Positions 18,887 to 28,978 are shown, counted from the stretch's first letter. The stretch: DNA of 64,000 nucleotides from Eubacteriales bacterium (GCA_030536555.1 JAUNPU010000002.1:124001-188000); one strand, 5' to 3'. The notes: a model not told the origin generated them from the letters alone. Numbers and translations: made by a program.

Positions 18887-19900
18887 ATGGTAGTATTACT
18901 AGCAGGAGGAGCCGGATATATTGGCTCACATACAGCAGTGGAATTATTGAATGCGGGACACGAAGTAGTGATTGCAGATGATTACAGTAACAGTTGTGAA
19001 GAAGCGGTAAACCGCATCAGAGAATTGACAGGAAAACAGGTTGTTTCCTATGAAGCTGATGTAAAAGATAAAGAGATGGTTCGAAAGATTTTCGCAGAAA
19101 ATGATATTGATTGTGTCATCCATTTTGCTGGACTTAAGGCAGTTGGAGAATCCGTAGCACAGCCAATTCGTTATTATCGTAATAATATTGATACCACACT
19201 TACGTTGATTGAGTGCATGAAGGAAGCAGGTGTGAAGAATTTTGTATTTTCATCTTCTGCAACCGTATATGGAGAGGAAAATAAAATTCCATATGTTGAG
19301 ACAATGAAACGTGGAAGCTGTTCAAATCCGTATGGCTGGACGAAGGTTATGATGGAAGAAATTCTTGAGGATGCGGCAAATGCAGATCCGGAGCTTACGG
19401 TTGTGCTGCTTCGTTATTTTAATCCGATTGGAGCGCATGAATCGGGAAGAATGGGAGAAGATCCACAGGGTATTCCGAACAATCTAATGCCATATATTGC
19501 ACAGGTGGCTGTTGGGAGAAGAGATCATCTGACGATATTCGGAGGCGACTATCCGACTCCGGATGGTACCTGCAGAAGAGATTATATACATGTCATGGAT
19601 CTGGCAGACGGTCATGTACGCGCTGTGAATTATGTCAAAGATGCAAAGGGTGTAACAGTCTTTAATCTTGGAACAGGTACACCGTATAGTGTATTGGAAA
19701 TTGTGCATGCATTTGAAGAAGCAAATGGCATGAAAATCGCTTGTGAAATCGGGTCAAGACGTGCAGGAGATATGCCGGAATTCTGGGCGAATTCAGACAA
19801 GGCATCAGAAATCCTGGGATGGAGGGCAACCAGAAATCTGAAGGATATGTGCAGGGATACATGGAACTGGCAGAAGCAGAATCCGAATGGATATCGTTAA
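18887..19900 (+). CDS. galE: UDP-glucose 4-epimerase
   Basis: An extended SDR that interconverts UDP-glucose and UDP-galactose (or the N-acetyl forms) with bound NAD. The Rossmann motif GGAGYIGSH is at residues 6-14. SSSATVYG near 124-131 holds the catalytic Ser/Thr, and the YxxxK motif (YGWTK) follows near 149. Length is 337 residues, typical for GalE. AGGAGGT lies upstream of the ATG. It sits between the pyrophosphorylase and glf, giving a direct route to UDP-galactofuranose. Confidence 0.95.
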   Translation: MVVLLAGGAGYIGSHTAVELLNAGHEVVIADDYSNSCEEAVNRIRELTGKQVVSYEADVKDKEMVRKIFAENDIDCVIHFAGLKAVGESVAQPIRYYRNNIDTTLTLIECMKEAGVKNFVFSSSATVYGEENKIPYVETMKRGSCSNPYGWTKVMMEEILEDAANADPELTVVLLRYFNPIGAHESGRMGEDPQGIPNNLMPYIAQVAVGRRDHLTIFGGDYPTPDGTCRRDYIHVMDLADGHVRAVNYVKDAKGVTVFNLGTGTPYSVLEIVHAFEEANGMKIACEIGSRRAGDMPEFWANSDKASEILGWRATRNLKDMCRDTWNWQKQNPNGYR

Positions 19901-19919
19901 GAAAAGGAGAAATAGAAAA

Positions 19920-21044
19920 ATGGCAAAGTATGATTATTTAGTAGTAGGGTCCGGTCTATACGGTGCAGTATTTGCACAGGAAGCAAAGAAAGTCGGCAAA
20001 TCAGTGCTCGTAATTGATAAGCGACCGAATATCGCAGGAAATGTATACACCGAGAAGGTAGAAGGCATTAATTTTCACAAATACGGCGCACACATTTTCC
20101 ATACCAACAATACAAAAGTATGGAACTACATTACGCAGTTCGCAAACTTCAACCGATTCACAAATTCACCGGTTGCAAACTATAAGGGCGAGCTTTATTC
20201 CATGCCATTTAACATGTACACATTTAACAAAATGTGGGGTGTTGTAACACCTGAAGAAGCAAAGGCAAAGATTGATGAGCAGCGCAAAGAGATAACAGGA
20301 GAACCAAAGAATTTGGAAGAGCAGGCAATTTCACTTGTTGGCCGTGATATTTACGAGAAGCTTGTAAAGGGTTACACAGAGAAACAGTGGGGACGTGACT
20401 GCAAGGAGCTTCCGGCATTCATCATTAAGCGTCTTCCGGTTCGACTGACCTTTGATAACAACTATTTCAACGCTCTGTATCAGGGTATTCCAATCGGCGG
20501 ATATAGCAAAATGGTAGAGAATCTCTTAGAAGGTACAGAAGTGCGTCTTGGCGTGGATTATCTTGAGAATAAGGCAGAATTCGATGCCATGGCTGATAAG
20601 GTGATCTACACAGGTCCGATTGATGCATACTTTGACTTCAAGTTAGGAACACTGGAATACAGATCCGTAAGATTTGAAAACGAAATCTTAGACAAGCCAA
20701 ACTTCCAGGGAAATGCTGCTGTAAACTACACAGACAGAGAGACACCTTGGACCAGAATCATTGAGCATAAATGGTTTGAATTCGGTAAGGATGAAGAAGG
20801 CAACGATCTTCCAAAGACTATCATCAGCCGTGAGTATAGCTCCGAATGGAAACCGGGAGATGAGCCATACTATCCGGTAAATGATGAGAAAAATGGTGCG
20901 CTTTATGCACAGTATAAAGAACTTGCTGATGCAGAAGAGAAGGTCATCTTCGGTGGACGTCTTGGCGAGTATAAATATTATGATATGGATGCGGTTATTG
21001 CATCTGCACTGGATATGTGTGAGAAAGAATTAGTTTTCTCATAG
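19920..21044 (+). CDS. glf: UDP-galactopyranose mutase
   Basis: An FAD enzyme that converts UDP-galactopyranose to UDP-galactofuranose. The FAD-binding GSGLYGAVFAQEA is at about residues 9-21, and HKYGAHIFHTNN and YTEKQWGRD are substrate-site hallmarks. Length is 374 residues. The ATG at 19920 is chosen because AAGGAGA lies 9 bp upstream; the open frame extends back to 19887, overlapping the galE stop. Its presence indicates that the EPS contains galactofuranose. Confidence 0.95.
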   Translation: MAKYDYLVVGSGLYGAVFAQEAKKVGKSVLVIDKRPNIAGNVYTEKVEGINFHKYGAHIFHTNNTKVWNYITQFANFNRFTNSPVANYKGELYSMPFNMYTFNKMWGVVTPEEAKAKIDEQRKEITGEPKNLEEQAISLVGRDIYEKLVKGYTEKQWGRDCKELPAFIIKRLPVRLTFDNNYFNALYQGIPIGGYSKMVENLLEGTEVRLGVDYLENKAEFDAMADKVIYTGPIDAYFDFKLGTLEYRSVRFENEILDKPNFQGNAAVNYTDRETPWTRIIEHKWFEFGKDEEGNDLPKTIISREYSSEWKPGDEPYYPVNDEKNGALYAQYKELADAEEKVIFGGRLGEYKYYDMDAVIASALDMCEKELVFS

Positions 21045-21286
21045 TAATATTTATAAAATCGACGTATAATAATTAATCTTAGCATCCCCTATTTTTGAAT
21101 ATATGTCAAATGGACGTTTATTAAAAATTTATACAGTAAACATTATAATATATTACATTTTAGTTAGGATATATTGTTTAGTATTATTTCTCAATGGAAT
21201 AAGTTGTTAAACTGTTACTTTAATTTGGGTGAGACTATGATGGCATTAATAAAAGAAATAGAATATTATTAATGTTTGATAATTAA
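21045..21286 (+). other. AT-rich intergenic spacer after glf
   Basis: About 240 bp with no gene and no convincing terminator. It probably holds the promoter of the ThDP-enzyme gene, but no -35/-10 pair stands out in such AT-rich sequence. Confidence 0.4.
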
Positions 21287-21337
21287 AAAGGAGGATAAGT
21301 ATGATAATTTATATGTAAATTATCATATAATTTTAAA
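21287..21337 (+). promoter_or_regulatory. Shine-Dalgarno site and perfect palindrome ahead of the ThDP enzyme
   Basis: AAAGGAGG at 21287-21294 is followed 6 bp later by ATG 21301, which opens only a five-codon frame (MIIYM, stop). The same bases form a perfect 11-bp inverted repeat, ATGATAATTTA (21301-21311) and TAAATTATCAT (21316-21326), with a TATG loop. The true start at 21338 or 21347 lies downstream in another frame. A hairpin between the ribosome site and the start, or a leader peptide, could control translation. Confidence 0.6.
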
Positions 21338-23080
21338 ATGGGAAAAATGTATTCTAATGAAGAAAACATTCTTCAATTAATTGCATTGTTAAAAGCACAT
21401 GGAATTAGAAAAATTATTGCAAGCCCTGGAAATACAAACATTACATTTATTGGAAGTATTCAGAATGATCCGTATTTTGAAATATATTCATGTGTAGATG
21501 AAAGATCTGCCGCATATATTGCATGCGGAATGGCAGAAGAAAGTAGTGAGCCAGTAGCATTAAGTTGTACGGGTGCGACAGCAGCAAGAAATTATGTTCC
21601 GGGATTAACAGAGGCATTTTATAGAAAATTACCTGTACTTGCAATTACGGCCTCACAACCGTTTGGAAGAGTAGGACAATTATTTCCACAATTTACCGAT
21701 AGAAATATTCAGTTAAATGATATAGTAACAAAAAGTGTTCAAATTCCGTATCCATATTCAGATGAAGAAAGATGGTCAAATAACGTTAAGATTAATAGTG
21801 CATTGTTACAGTTAACAAAAGATGGCGGGGGACCAGTGCACATTAATATAGCAACTACATTTAGCCATGATTTTAGTGTGCAAAAGTTGCCAAACGAAAG
21901 AGTAATTAATAGGTATACATTAAAGTCAGAGATGCCAAGTGTTGCAGGTAATAAAATTTGCATTTTTGTCGGATCGCATAGAAAATTTACTTCAGAATTA
22001 GAAAAGGTAGTTGATGAATTTTGCGAAAAATATAATGCAATCGTATTATGCGATCAAACATCGAATTATAAAGGTAAGTATCGAGTACTTGGTGGTTTAG
22101 TTGCAAATCAAAGCGATTATTATCCTAATTGTAGAAAAGCAGATTTGATAATTCATTTAGGAGAAATAACAGGTTCTTATTATTATTTTCGAAATACACC
22201 AGTATGGAGAGTTAGCATCGATGGAGAAGTGCGTGATCCGTTTAAGGCACTTGTAGGTGTATTTCAAATGGATGAAATTGATTTCTTTAAGTATTATAAT
22301 AAAAGAAAAGAGAGCGTTCAGAAGAACACATATTTGATTGAATGGAGAGAGGAGGAAAGACATTTACAGAATCAGCTAGCAGAATTGCCTCTGTCAAATG
22401 CATGGTTATGCCAGCAAACAGCACCGAAATTACCCCAAAATGCTGTTTTACATCTAGGTATATTAAACAGTCTGAGATCGTGGAACTTATTTGATACAAA
22501 CAGAGCTGTGTACTCTTATTCAAATGTAGGGGGGTTTGGAATTGATGGTGTTATATCATCATGTGTAGGTGCAGCATTAGCAGATCCAAATAAATTATTT
22601 TTTTGTGTATTAGGAGATTTGGCAACTTTTTATGACATGAATGTTTTAGGAAATCGTCATATTGGACCAAATCTACGTATTATTGTATCAAATAATGGGA
22701 CTGGATATGAAATGCATTGTTCAGGAAGTATAGGTAAGGAATTTGGTGAAGCAGCAGATGATTACATGGCTGCTGGTGGACATTTTGGAAATAAATCACA
22801 CAATGCACTATGCAATTTCGCAAAAGATATGGGATTTGAATATCTGAAGGCTGAAACTAAAGAAGAGTATTTGAACCATTTAGAATACTTTGTATCAGAA
22901 AAAACTTATCAAAAACCAATTATTTTTGAAGTGTTTATTGAGGAAACTGATGATGATATTGCCTATAATATGACCAAAAATATGGTTTCGTCAGCATATG
23001 GAACTACAAAAAAAGTTGTTAAGAATGTTTTAGGAGAGAAAGGCTATTCTGGACTCAAGAAAGTTTTGAAGAGATTGTAA
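21338..23080 (+). CDS. MenD-like thiamine-diphosphate-dependent enzyme
   Basis: A ThDP enzyme of 580 residues with the three-domain layout of the decarboxylase/MenD superfamily. The N-terminal Pyr domain has ASPGNTN at about residues 29-35 and DERSAAYIACGMAEES holding the conserved glutamate. The C-terminal PP domain has LGDLATFYDMN and VSNNGTG, the ThDP/Mg2+ site. Overall it is closest in pattern to MenD (GDLxxxxDxN, NNG), but the rest of a menaquinone cluster is absent and the context is EPS. A basic C-terminal tail (about residues 548-580) is unusual. The substrate is unknown; an alpha-keto acid coupled to a sugar precursor is a reasonable guess. The start may be ATG 21347, since the conserved part begins MYSNEEN. 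Confidence 0.8.
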   Translation: MGKMYSNEENILQLIALLKAHGIRKIIASPGNTNITFIGSIQNDPYFEIYSCVDERSAAYIACGMAEESSEPVALSCTGATAARNYVPGLTEAFYRKLPVLAITASQPFGRVGQLFPQFTDRNIQLNDIVTKSVQIPYPYSDEERWSNNVKINSALLQLTKDGGGPVHINIATTFSHDFSVQKLPNERVINRYTLKSEMPSVAGNKICIFVGSHRKFTSELEKVVDEFCEKYNAIVLCDQTSNYKGKYRVLGGLVANQSDYYPNCRKADLIIHLGEITGSYYYFRNTPVWRVSIDGEVRDPFKALVGVFQMDEIDFFKYYNKRKESVQKNTYLIEWREEERHLQNQLAELPLSNAWLCQQTAPKLPQNAVLHLGILNSLRSWNLFDTNRAVYSYSNVGGFGIDGVISSCVGAALADPNKLFFCVLGDLATFYDMNVLGNRHIGPNLRIIVSNNGTGYEMHCSGSIGKEFGEAADDYMAAGGHFGNKSHNALCNFAKDMGFEYLKAETKEEYLNHLEYFVSEKTYQKPIIFEVFIEETDDDIAYNMTKNMVSSAYGTTKKVVKNVLGEKGYSGLKKVLKRL

Positions 23081-24082
23081 GTGAAATAATCACTCTGATG
23101 TAGAGTAGTTGTCACCCATCACCCAAATTGATCGGATAAGAATCAGAAGGGTTTGTCTGAAATAATCAAATACAAAAATGCTGATAAGTGAAGCTGTCAG
23201 GATAAGATTATGGTTGTTCTGGGGAAAGAACCTATTGGAAATTTAATTCTTAGAGTATTGTCGAGAAAAAGGTATTTTCTCAGAACAAGTATAAAGAAAG
23301 ATACCAGTATGAGGGGTACTAACAGTGCAGAGGAAATAATTGCACAATAATTAGCCAGAAAAGAAAAGACTTTAGCTGAAGCGTTGAACGATGAGGCCGA
23401 TAATTCAGGAGCTGCTTTATACAAAGCCTGTAAAGAAATGGAATCTAGTAAAAAATATATAAATGTTGTAAAAATAGAGATTTTATAACTAAACAAACAA
23501 CATGTTTGAAACCGAAACTGACAAATAAACTGTCTTCGCAAGAAAATTACGTTCTACAAGTTGTTAAAGAAAGCAAATCAATTAGCGGATAGTGGGGGAG
23601 AATACAAGAATCAGAAGTGCCCAATATCAATGTATAAAGTAAGTGCATTGTATTTACTTTAAAAATTATTCCTGCAAGAAGTCGATTTTTATTAATTAAT
23701 GATAATCCACATGTAGAGAATTTATTAAGGACATCGAAGTATGTGTCGAACTTCCAGCACCAGGAATATGAAAATTAATAGAAGCACGACTCTGGGCAAA
23801 AAGATTTGTTACATAGTATAACAATTAGCATCACCGTAGTGCTATTCATTATGTTATGCCAGCTCAAAGTCACAGAGGAGAGGATAAAGAAACTTATGAG
23901 CTTGCAAAGAGGTTACATACTGAGAAATGGCCATACAGATTAGAAAGTGGAGCCGTTTTGATGAAGAATGGATGAATCATGAACAGGATAAGGTGACAAA
24001 AGAGACGAAGGCCTCATAGAATTTTAAGAAAGGTAATTTGGGTTGAGATGATAATCACTTCGCCCAAAATCTAGGTGTAATT
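23081..24082 (+). other. One-kilobase decayed region between the ThDP enzyme and SDR genes
   Basis: No intact gene. Coding-like scraps in different frames include one reading AEALNDEADNSGAALYKACK near 23376-23435, one reading IIPARSRFLLINDNPHVENL near 23667, and one reading HYVMPAQSHRGEDKETYELA near 23847-23970. Each is cut by stops or shifts. These look like remains of one or more lost genes. None was recognised. Confidence 0.5.
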
Positions 24083-24928
24083 ATGGGCATAAAAAGAAAT
24101 ATAAAATGGTTAATTAATAAATTCAAAGTTCAAGTGAAAACTCCGGTTTTGATAAATGTCCAAGAAAACGATTTGTTAAAGGGAAGAGTTGCCGTAATAA
24201 CCGGTGGAAGTAGTGGAATTGGTTTAGCAATTGCAAATGCGTATTTACGATCTGGTGCAACCGTTGTAATTACAGGAAGAAATAAGAGTAAATTAGATAC
24301 CGTTGTAAAAGAATTAGATAACGAATATCATGGGTTTGTTTTTCCTTTTGGTTTGGACAATTCAGAGGTTTCAAATTTTAAAAATGTGTTTGAGCAGATT
24401 GAAATGCTAGTTAGCAATAAGATTGACATTTTAGTAAACAACGCAGGAATATCTAGTGACACTTATTTTCTTGATATTTCAGAGAAAGATTATGATGAGG
24501 TATTAAATATTAATCTAAAAGGGATGGTATTTTTATCACAAGAGTTTGCTAACTATATGATAAAAAACCAGATACCAGGTAATATTTTAAATATTGGTTC
24601 ATCCTCTGGATTGAGGCCTGCAAATAATCCATATAATATTGCAAAATGGGGAGTTAGAGGGTTTACATTAGGAATTGCTAAGCAACTTATTAAGTATAAT
24701 ATTGTTGTTAATGGAATTGCGCCTGGTCCTACAGCTACTCCAATGTTAACTGAAAGAACAGATAACTTATCGGGGCCAATGAATGATTCAAAACGATATA
24801 TTCATACAGAAGAGATAGCAAACATGGCTATTCAACTTGTATCAAATTCGTGTAGAATGATTATTGGAGAAATGATTAATATAAATGGTGGTTCAGGAAC
24901 ATTAACCTTTGATGATGTGAAGTACTAA
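24083..24928 (+). CDS. Short-chain dehydrogenase/reductase
   Basis: Classical SDR of 281 residues with a ~30-residue basic extension before the Rossmann fold. TGGSSGIG is the cofactor loop at about residues 40-47, LVNNAGIS follows, the catalytic serine lies in IGSSSG and the YxxxK motif is YNIAK. It would reduce a keto group or oxidise a hydroxyl with NAD(P). Its likely partner is the ThDP enzyme upstream, although a decayed kilobase separates them. Both proteins carry a short basic amphipathic tail, one at the C-terminus and the other at the N-terminus. Confidence 0.85.
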   Translation: MGIKRNIKWLINKFKVQVKTPVLINVQENDLLKGRVAVITGGSSGIGLAIANAYLRSGATVVITGRNKSKLDTVVKELDNEYHGFVFPFGLDNSEVSNFKNVFEQIEMLVSNKIDILVNNAGISSDTYFLDISEKDYDEVLNINLKGMVFLSQEFANYMIKNQIPGNILNIGSSSGLRPANNPYNIAKWGVRGFTLGIAKQLIKYNIVVNGIAPGPTATPMLTERTDNLSGPMNDSKRYIHTEEIANMAIQLVSNSCRMIIGEMININGGSGTLTFDDVKY

Positions 24929-25128
24929 TTAGAAAATGCAAACCATAGTATGAAGATGGGGGGGCATCGCTATTGGGTTTGATTGTAATGCATCCAAACA
25001 TCAACAAGGGTCAGAAACAATTAGTATAAACTGTGATAATAGAATTATATGTGCGGATAGAAAGTACAGAATGCTGAAAAGCATAGATAAAATAAATTGT
25101 CTGTCTGCTAGGAAGGATAACATTAGGA

Positions 25129-26526
25129 ATGGCTAGTAAAGAAAGGGACTTAGTTAAAAATACATTATTGTTTACTGTAGGAAACGCAGGAGCTAAGCTA
25201 TTAATGCTACTTATAGTTCCTCTTTATACATATTACGTTACCACCGATCAAATGGGACAATTTGATTTAGTAAATACATATGTGGGTTTGTTCTTTCCGT
25301 TGGCATGTTTGGCTTTAAATGAAGGATTATATAGGTGGCTGTTAGATAAACAGACGAAGGATAAGGATGTATTGAAGACTGGTCTCCTTACAGCATTAGG
25401 TGCAATTGCAGTTTTTGATATTATTGCTTTTATAGTATTAGAATTCATCAATTATACTTTTTTATTTGAATTTATTATATTAGTTACTTCGACTGCATTT
25501 TATACGATAGCTCAGTTTATTACCAGAGGACTTAGAAATAATAAGATTTATGCTGTTCAAGGTATAGTCTATTCAATAACATTGCTTGTTTGTAATCTTA
25601 TTTTGGTTATTTGGTTACAACTTCAAGCACGTGGTTTGCTGTTGTCAATGGCAATAGCTTATGTTGTTACAACTATATTTATGGCTGTTACACAGCATTT
25701 CGTAAACAATTATATTAGTAAAGGAAGAATTGATTTTGCAATTGCAAGAGGTTTGATTAAGTTTTCCTTGCCAATTGTTCCGAATAATATAGCATGGTGG
25801 CTTGTTTCAGCATCTAACCGAATAGTGATTAACTGGGGGATGGGAAATTCTGCAAATGGTATTTATGCAATATCCATGAAGTTTCCAACGTTAGTTAATA
25901 TGCTTTCAACGTTCTTTTATCAAGCATGGCAGGAGCAGGCAATTTCGGAATATGATAGTAAAGAGAGAGATGCCTATTATACAAAAATATTTAACATTTA
26001 CCATAAGGTTTTAATGACAGGAATTATAGCTTTGCTTCCGGTTACAAAATTTATAATTGTATTCTTTATGGATTCAGCTTATCAAGATGCGTATAAGTTT
26101 GTTGGATTATTATATTTATCTAGTGTGTTTAACGCTTTTGCAGGATTCTATGGAACAGGGTATCTGAGTACAAAGAAGACGATAGGAGCTTTGACAACAA
26201 CAATATGGGGCGCAATTGCAAATGTAGTGTTAACATTAGTGCTTATAAATATTGTAGGGCTATATGCTGCAGCATTAGGTAATATGGTCGGAAATGGTGC
26301 TATTTGGTTAGCAAGAATTGTGCAAACAAGAAGATATTTTAAGATTCAAATAGAGAAAGGCACATTAGTGGCATTATTACTATTGAGTTTTGTTGCAATG
26401 TTTGCTGTTAATTTAGTATCCCACGTTGGGGGCTTGATATTAATAGAAGGAGTTGCATGTATTTTATTTGTGGTAGTTAATAAAGATCTACTGTTGCCAT
26501 TGGTTAGACGAATAATGCATAGATAA
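25129..26526 (+). CDS. Wzx-type lipid-linked repeat-unit flippase
   Basis: A polytopic MATE/Wzx-fold protein of 465 residues with about 12-14 hydrophobic helices. The N-terminus LFTVGNAGAKLLMLLIVPLYTYYVTTDQMG is typical of polysaccharide exporters. It would flip undecaprenyl-linked repeat units outward for the Wzy-like polymerase. It is the last EPS gene; sequence after it is non-coding. Confidence 0.88.
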   Translation: MASKERDLVKNTLLFTVGNAGAKLLMLLIVPLYTYYVTTDQMGQFDLVNTYVGLFFPLACLALNEGLYRWLLDKQTKDKDVLKTGLLTALGAIAVFDIIAFIVLEFINYTFLFEFIILVTSTAFYTIAQFITRGLRNNKIYAVQGIVYSITLLVCNLILVIWLQLQARGLLLSMAIAYVVTTIFMAVTQHFVNNYISKGRIDFAIARGLIKFSLPIVPNNIAWWLVSASNRIVINWGMGNSANGIYAISMKFPTLVNMLSTFFYQAWQEQAISEYDSKERDAYYTKIFNIYHKVLMTGIIALLPVTKFIIVFFMDSAYQDAYKFVGLLYLSSVFNAFAGFYGTGYLSTKKTIGALTTTIWGAIANVVLTLVLINIVGLYAAALGNMVGNGAIWLARIVQTRRYFKIQIEKGTLVALLLLSFVAMFAVNLVSHVGGLILIEGVACILFVVVNKDLLLPLVRRIMHR

Positions 26527-26824
26527 AAAATTATGATAATAGGAAATCCCAAAATTTCATAGGCAACTAGAGGGTCCCGTTACTTAAGAATTAAAAAAAT
26601 GATTTGATTTCGGATTTTTCTTTCTGGCAGATTTTAAAGAATGGATGTAAACGCTCCAAAACCAGTACCTTGACAACAAGATGGCTAGGGTGGAGTAGTG
26701 TAAATCCAATCGTGAAGGTAGGGATGGATGCCAAGGCATACGGAATTATATTGATATTTTACTAGAGTTTAGTATTATTGCAATATAAACAAAGCAGTGT
26801 TCCATAAAAATGGTGGTGAGAATA
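26527..26824 (+). other. Spacer between EPS locus and accessory island
   Basis: About 300 bp without a gene, clear terminator or recognisable insertion-sequence end. Composition is AT-rich like its surroundings. It marks the change from EPS genes to putative defence genes. Confidence 0.4.
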
Positions 26825-28897
26825 ATGATTGTTGAGATGCTATTCAGCGGAATTAAAGATATGTCGAAGTTGTATCGCGAGGAACGAAGAGAGTCTGGCG
26901 GTGAAAATTCAATTGGTGTAGAAAAGACGACACCTTTATGGCAATATTTCGGAAAAGAATATTGTGAACAGATTATGCTGGCTATGAAGGAGAGCATTGT
27001 GGAAATAAAGAAACTCTCCTATCAGAGATCCTCTGGAAGAATTGCAAATGAAATATTTACATTGTTAAGCACTGGCAGATTGTATACCATAAGCTGCACC
27101 ATAGATACATATGAGTATATTACTGCTCGTATGATTGTAAAAATAGAGTCTTCTGAAAGAACAGATTATGCTGATGAGGAAATGATAGCTGTTTCTAGGA
27201 TAAATACACCAAGCGTTGTTGCGCTTGGTACAAGAGATAGGTTTGATCAGGATATTGATTCCAGTAAGGAAGCCCCGGAAAACAATTCTGAGATAATTGA
27301 AGCATTGATGGCTGACATAAATGTATCGGTGATAGATCCTAAACAGATGATTATATATGATACTGTTTTAGAAAAAGTGAAGATAGAATTGAAAAATGCT
27401 TTCCGTCCAGACTGGGAAAGTTGCGTATGGATCAGAGATGAGCAGTCAGAACAGTTGTGTTCGGAACTGTATCCATCCATTTTTTACACAGAGAATAAAA
27501 TCCGTGCATTTGTAAATGAAGTTCTTATCAGGAATATCGGCTCGAAGTGGTTAGAGAGTCCTGGGCTTGAAAAATACGCTGAAAGCTGTAAAGAGCGGGC
27601 AAAAGATTTTCGAGGTAGTGTACCTGCGTTTTCAGATGTTGATGATGCACTTATTTCAGCGACGCTTGAAATGCTGTTTGAAATTGTGAAAGAAGGCAAA
27701 ATTTACGAATCTGAGTATAAGCTTCAACGTCAGGAATATGATCAACTGATAGAACTCGCTAAAAAAGGTAAAGGAGATATTGTAGCGTACATTCAGAAGA
27801 GGAGAACGGTAAAGGTAGATCTGTGGAAAGATATTTTTGAAAATTACTTTGAAACTACGACACCTTGCGCCAATGGGATTGCCACAGAACCTGGTATTTC
27901 AGAATACCAAGATTCACAACAGTTGATTACTGATTTTATTAAGAATCGTAATCATGTGGCTCATAATAAACCGTTGACATATCAGGCATATAGGCGAATG
28001 GGAAAAAGTATTTCAGATATGGATCATCTGGTTACAAACGCAAACTGGATGTTTGAAAGATCCATTCCTTCTGAAGAATTGAATCAGACGATGTGGAGTG
28101 CTTATCAGGATATAATAAGAACTGAGAAGCAGAGCAAAGACTGGGAGAAAAATTATCTCCGCATTCGAATCGAGGGAGAAACAGGTGTGGAGATCCTTTG
28201 GCACGATGATATATTTGAGCTTTTCAGTGATGAGGCAAATAATCTCTATACAGCAATTCATGATTTATATTACTTTGATGAACAGTACGGAGTAAGTGAA
28301 GAAAATACTTTGGAAGATAATACAGAGTGGCAGACTGTGTTCAATGTGTCTTGTAAAGCCTGTGAGGATTATTATATTGAGGTTCAGGTTTCATTAAATA
28401 TTGAGGATAGTATGGACGAGGACAGCTATATACATTTCCGTTACGTTCTTCATAAAGCAGGTGAAGATGTTTACAGCGATGCAGATAATTCGTGTACGCC
28501 AGCGATTTGCTATCATAACGGAAGCGGTGGTGAAGATTTTGATAATGGTGGTATTGAATTGTTCAGTAAATCCGAAACCGATAGAAGCGGACGTGATAAG
28601 TTTTTGAACGAATTGGAAACTGCAATTAAAAATTTGAATCCATATGTTCCTCAAATTAAATCGCTGGAATACGAAAGCGTAAAAAAGGGCACCGCTCCTC
28701 CGGTTGCAGATTTTCCTTGCTGGGAGTGCGGCAAATACGGAGTGTCTCTGCGAGAAGACTTTTATAAATTTGGACATTGCTGTTATTGTGGCAATGATAA
28801 TGAGGTGGAAAACTGTGATCGTTGCGGATCGTATTTTAATGGTGATGGCGGAAAAAATCATTTATGTAATAATTGTATTATTGAAATAAAAAATTAG
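26825..28897 (+). CDS. Large HEPN-like protein with C-terminal zinc ribbons
   Basis: Unrecognised as a whole. The ATG at 26825 follows GGTGAG closely and is preferred to 26810; the product is 690 residues. Near the middle, KNRNHVAHNK contains R375-N-x3-H380, the Rx4-6H motif of HEPN ribonucleases, in a helical context with a preceding helix rich in acidic residues. The C-terminal 60 residues hold four CxxC-type pairs (CWEC, CYCG, CDRCG, CNNC), i.e. two zinc ribbons. There are no membrane segments. The next gene encodes a RES-domain protein 81 bp away on the same strand, so the two may form one module. HEPN proteins commonly act as toxin or anti-phage RNases; whether this one is catalytic is inference. 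Confidence 0.6.
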   Translation: MIVEMLFSGIKDMSKLYREERRESGGENSIGVEKTTPLWQYFGKEYCEQIMLAMKESIVEIKKLSYQRSSGRIANEIFTLLSTGRLYTISCTIDTYEYITARMIVKIESSERTDYADEEMIAVSRINTPSVVALGTRDRFDQDIDSSKEAPENNSEIIEALMADINVSVIDPKQMIIYDTVLEKVKIELKNAFRPDWESCVWIRDEQSEQLCSELYPSIFYTENKIRAFVNEVLIRNIGSKWLESPGLEKYAESCKERAKDFRGSVPAFSDVDDALISATLEMLFEIVKEGKIYESEYKLQRQEYDQLIELAKKGKGDIVAYIQKRRTVKVDLWKDIFENYFETTTPCANGIATEPGISEYQDSQQLITDFIKNRNHVAHNKPLTYQAYRRMGKSISDMDHLVTNANWMFERSIPSEELNQTMWSAYQDIIRTEKQSKDWEKNYLRIRIEGETGVEILWHDDIFELFSDEANNLYTAIHDLYYFDEQYGVSEENTLEDNTEWQTVFNVSCKACEDYYIEVQVSLNIEDSMDEDSYIHFRYVLHKAGEDVYSDADNSCTPAICYHNGSGGEDFDNGGIELFSKSETDRSGRDKFLNELETAIKNLNPYVPQIKSLEYESVKKGTAPPVADFPCWECGKYGVSLREDFYKFGHCCYCGNDNEVENCDRCGSYFNGDGGKNHLCNNCIIEIKN

Positions 28898-28978
28898 TAA
28901 TATAGTCTAAAAGAGTTCTGGCATCGCTGACAGAATGTGAACAAATCAGGGTAGTGACATGCGGAACAAAAGGAGTTG

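Noticed and set aside
21338..23080. Phosphonopyruvate decarboxylase of a phosphonate pathway
   Set aside because: No PEP mutase or aminotransferase partner nearby, and the motif pattern is nearer MenD.
23081..24082. An intact transposase or recombinase in the 1-kb gap
   Set aside because: Fragments are short and in mixed frames with no recognised catalytic motif.
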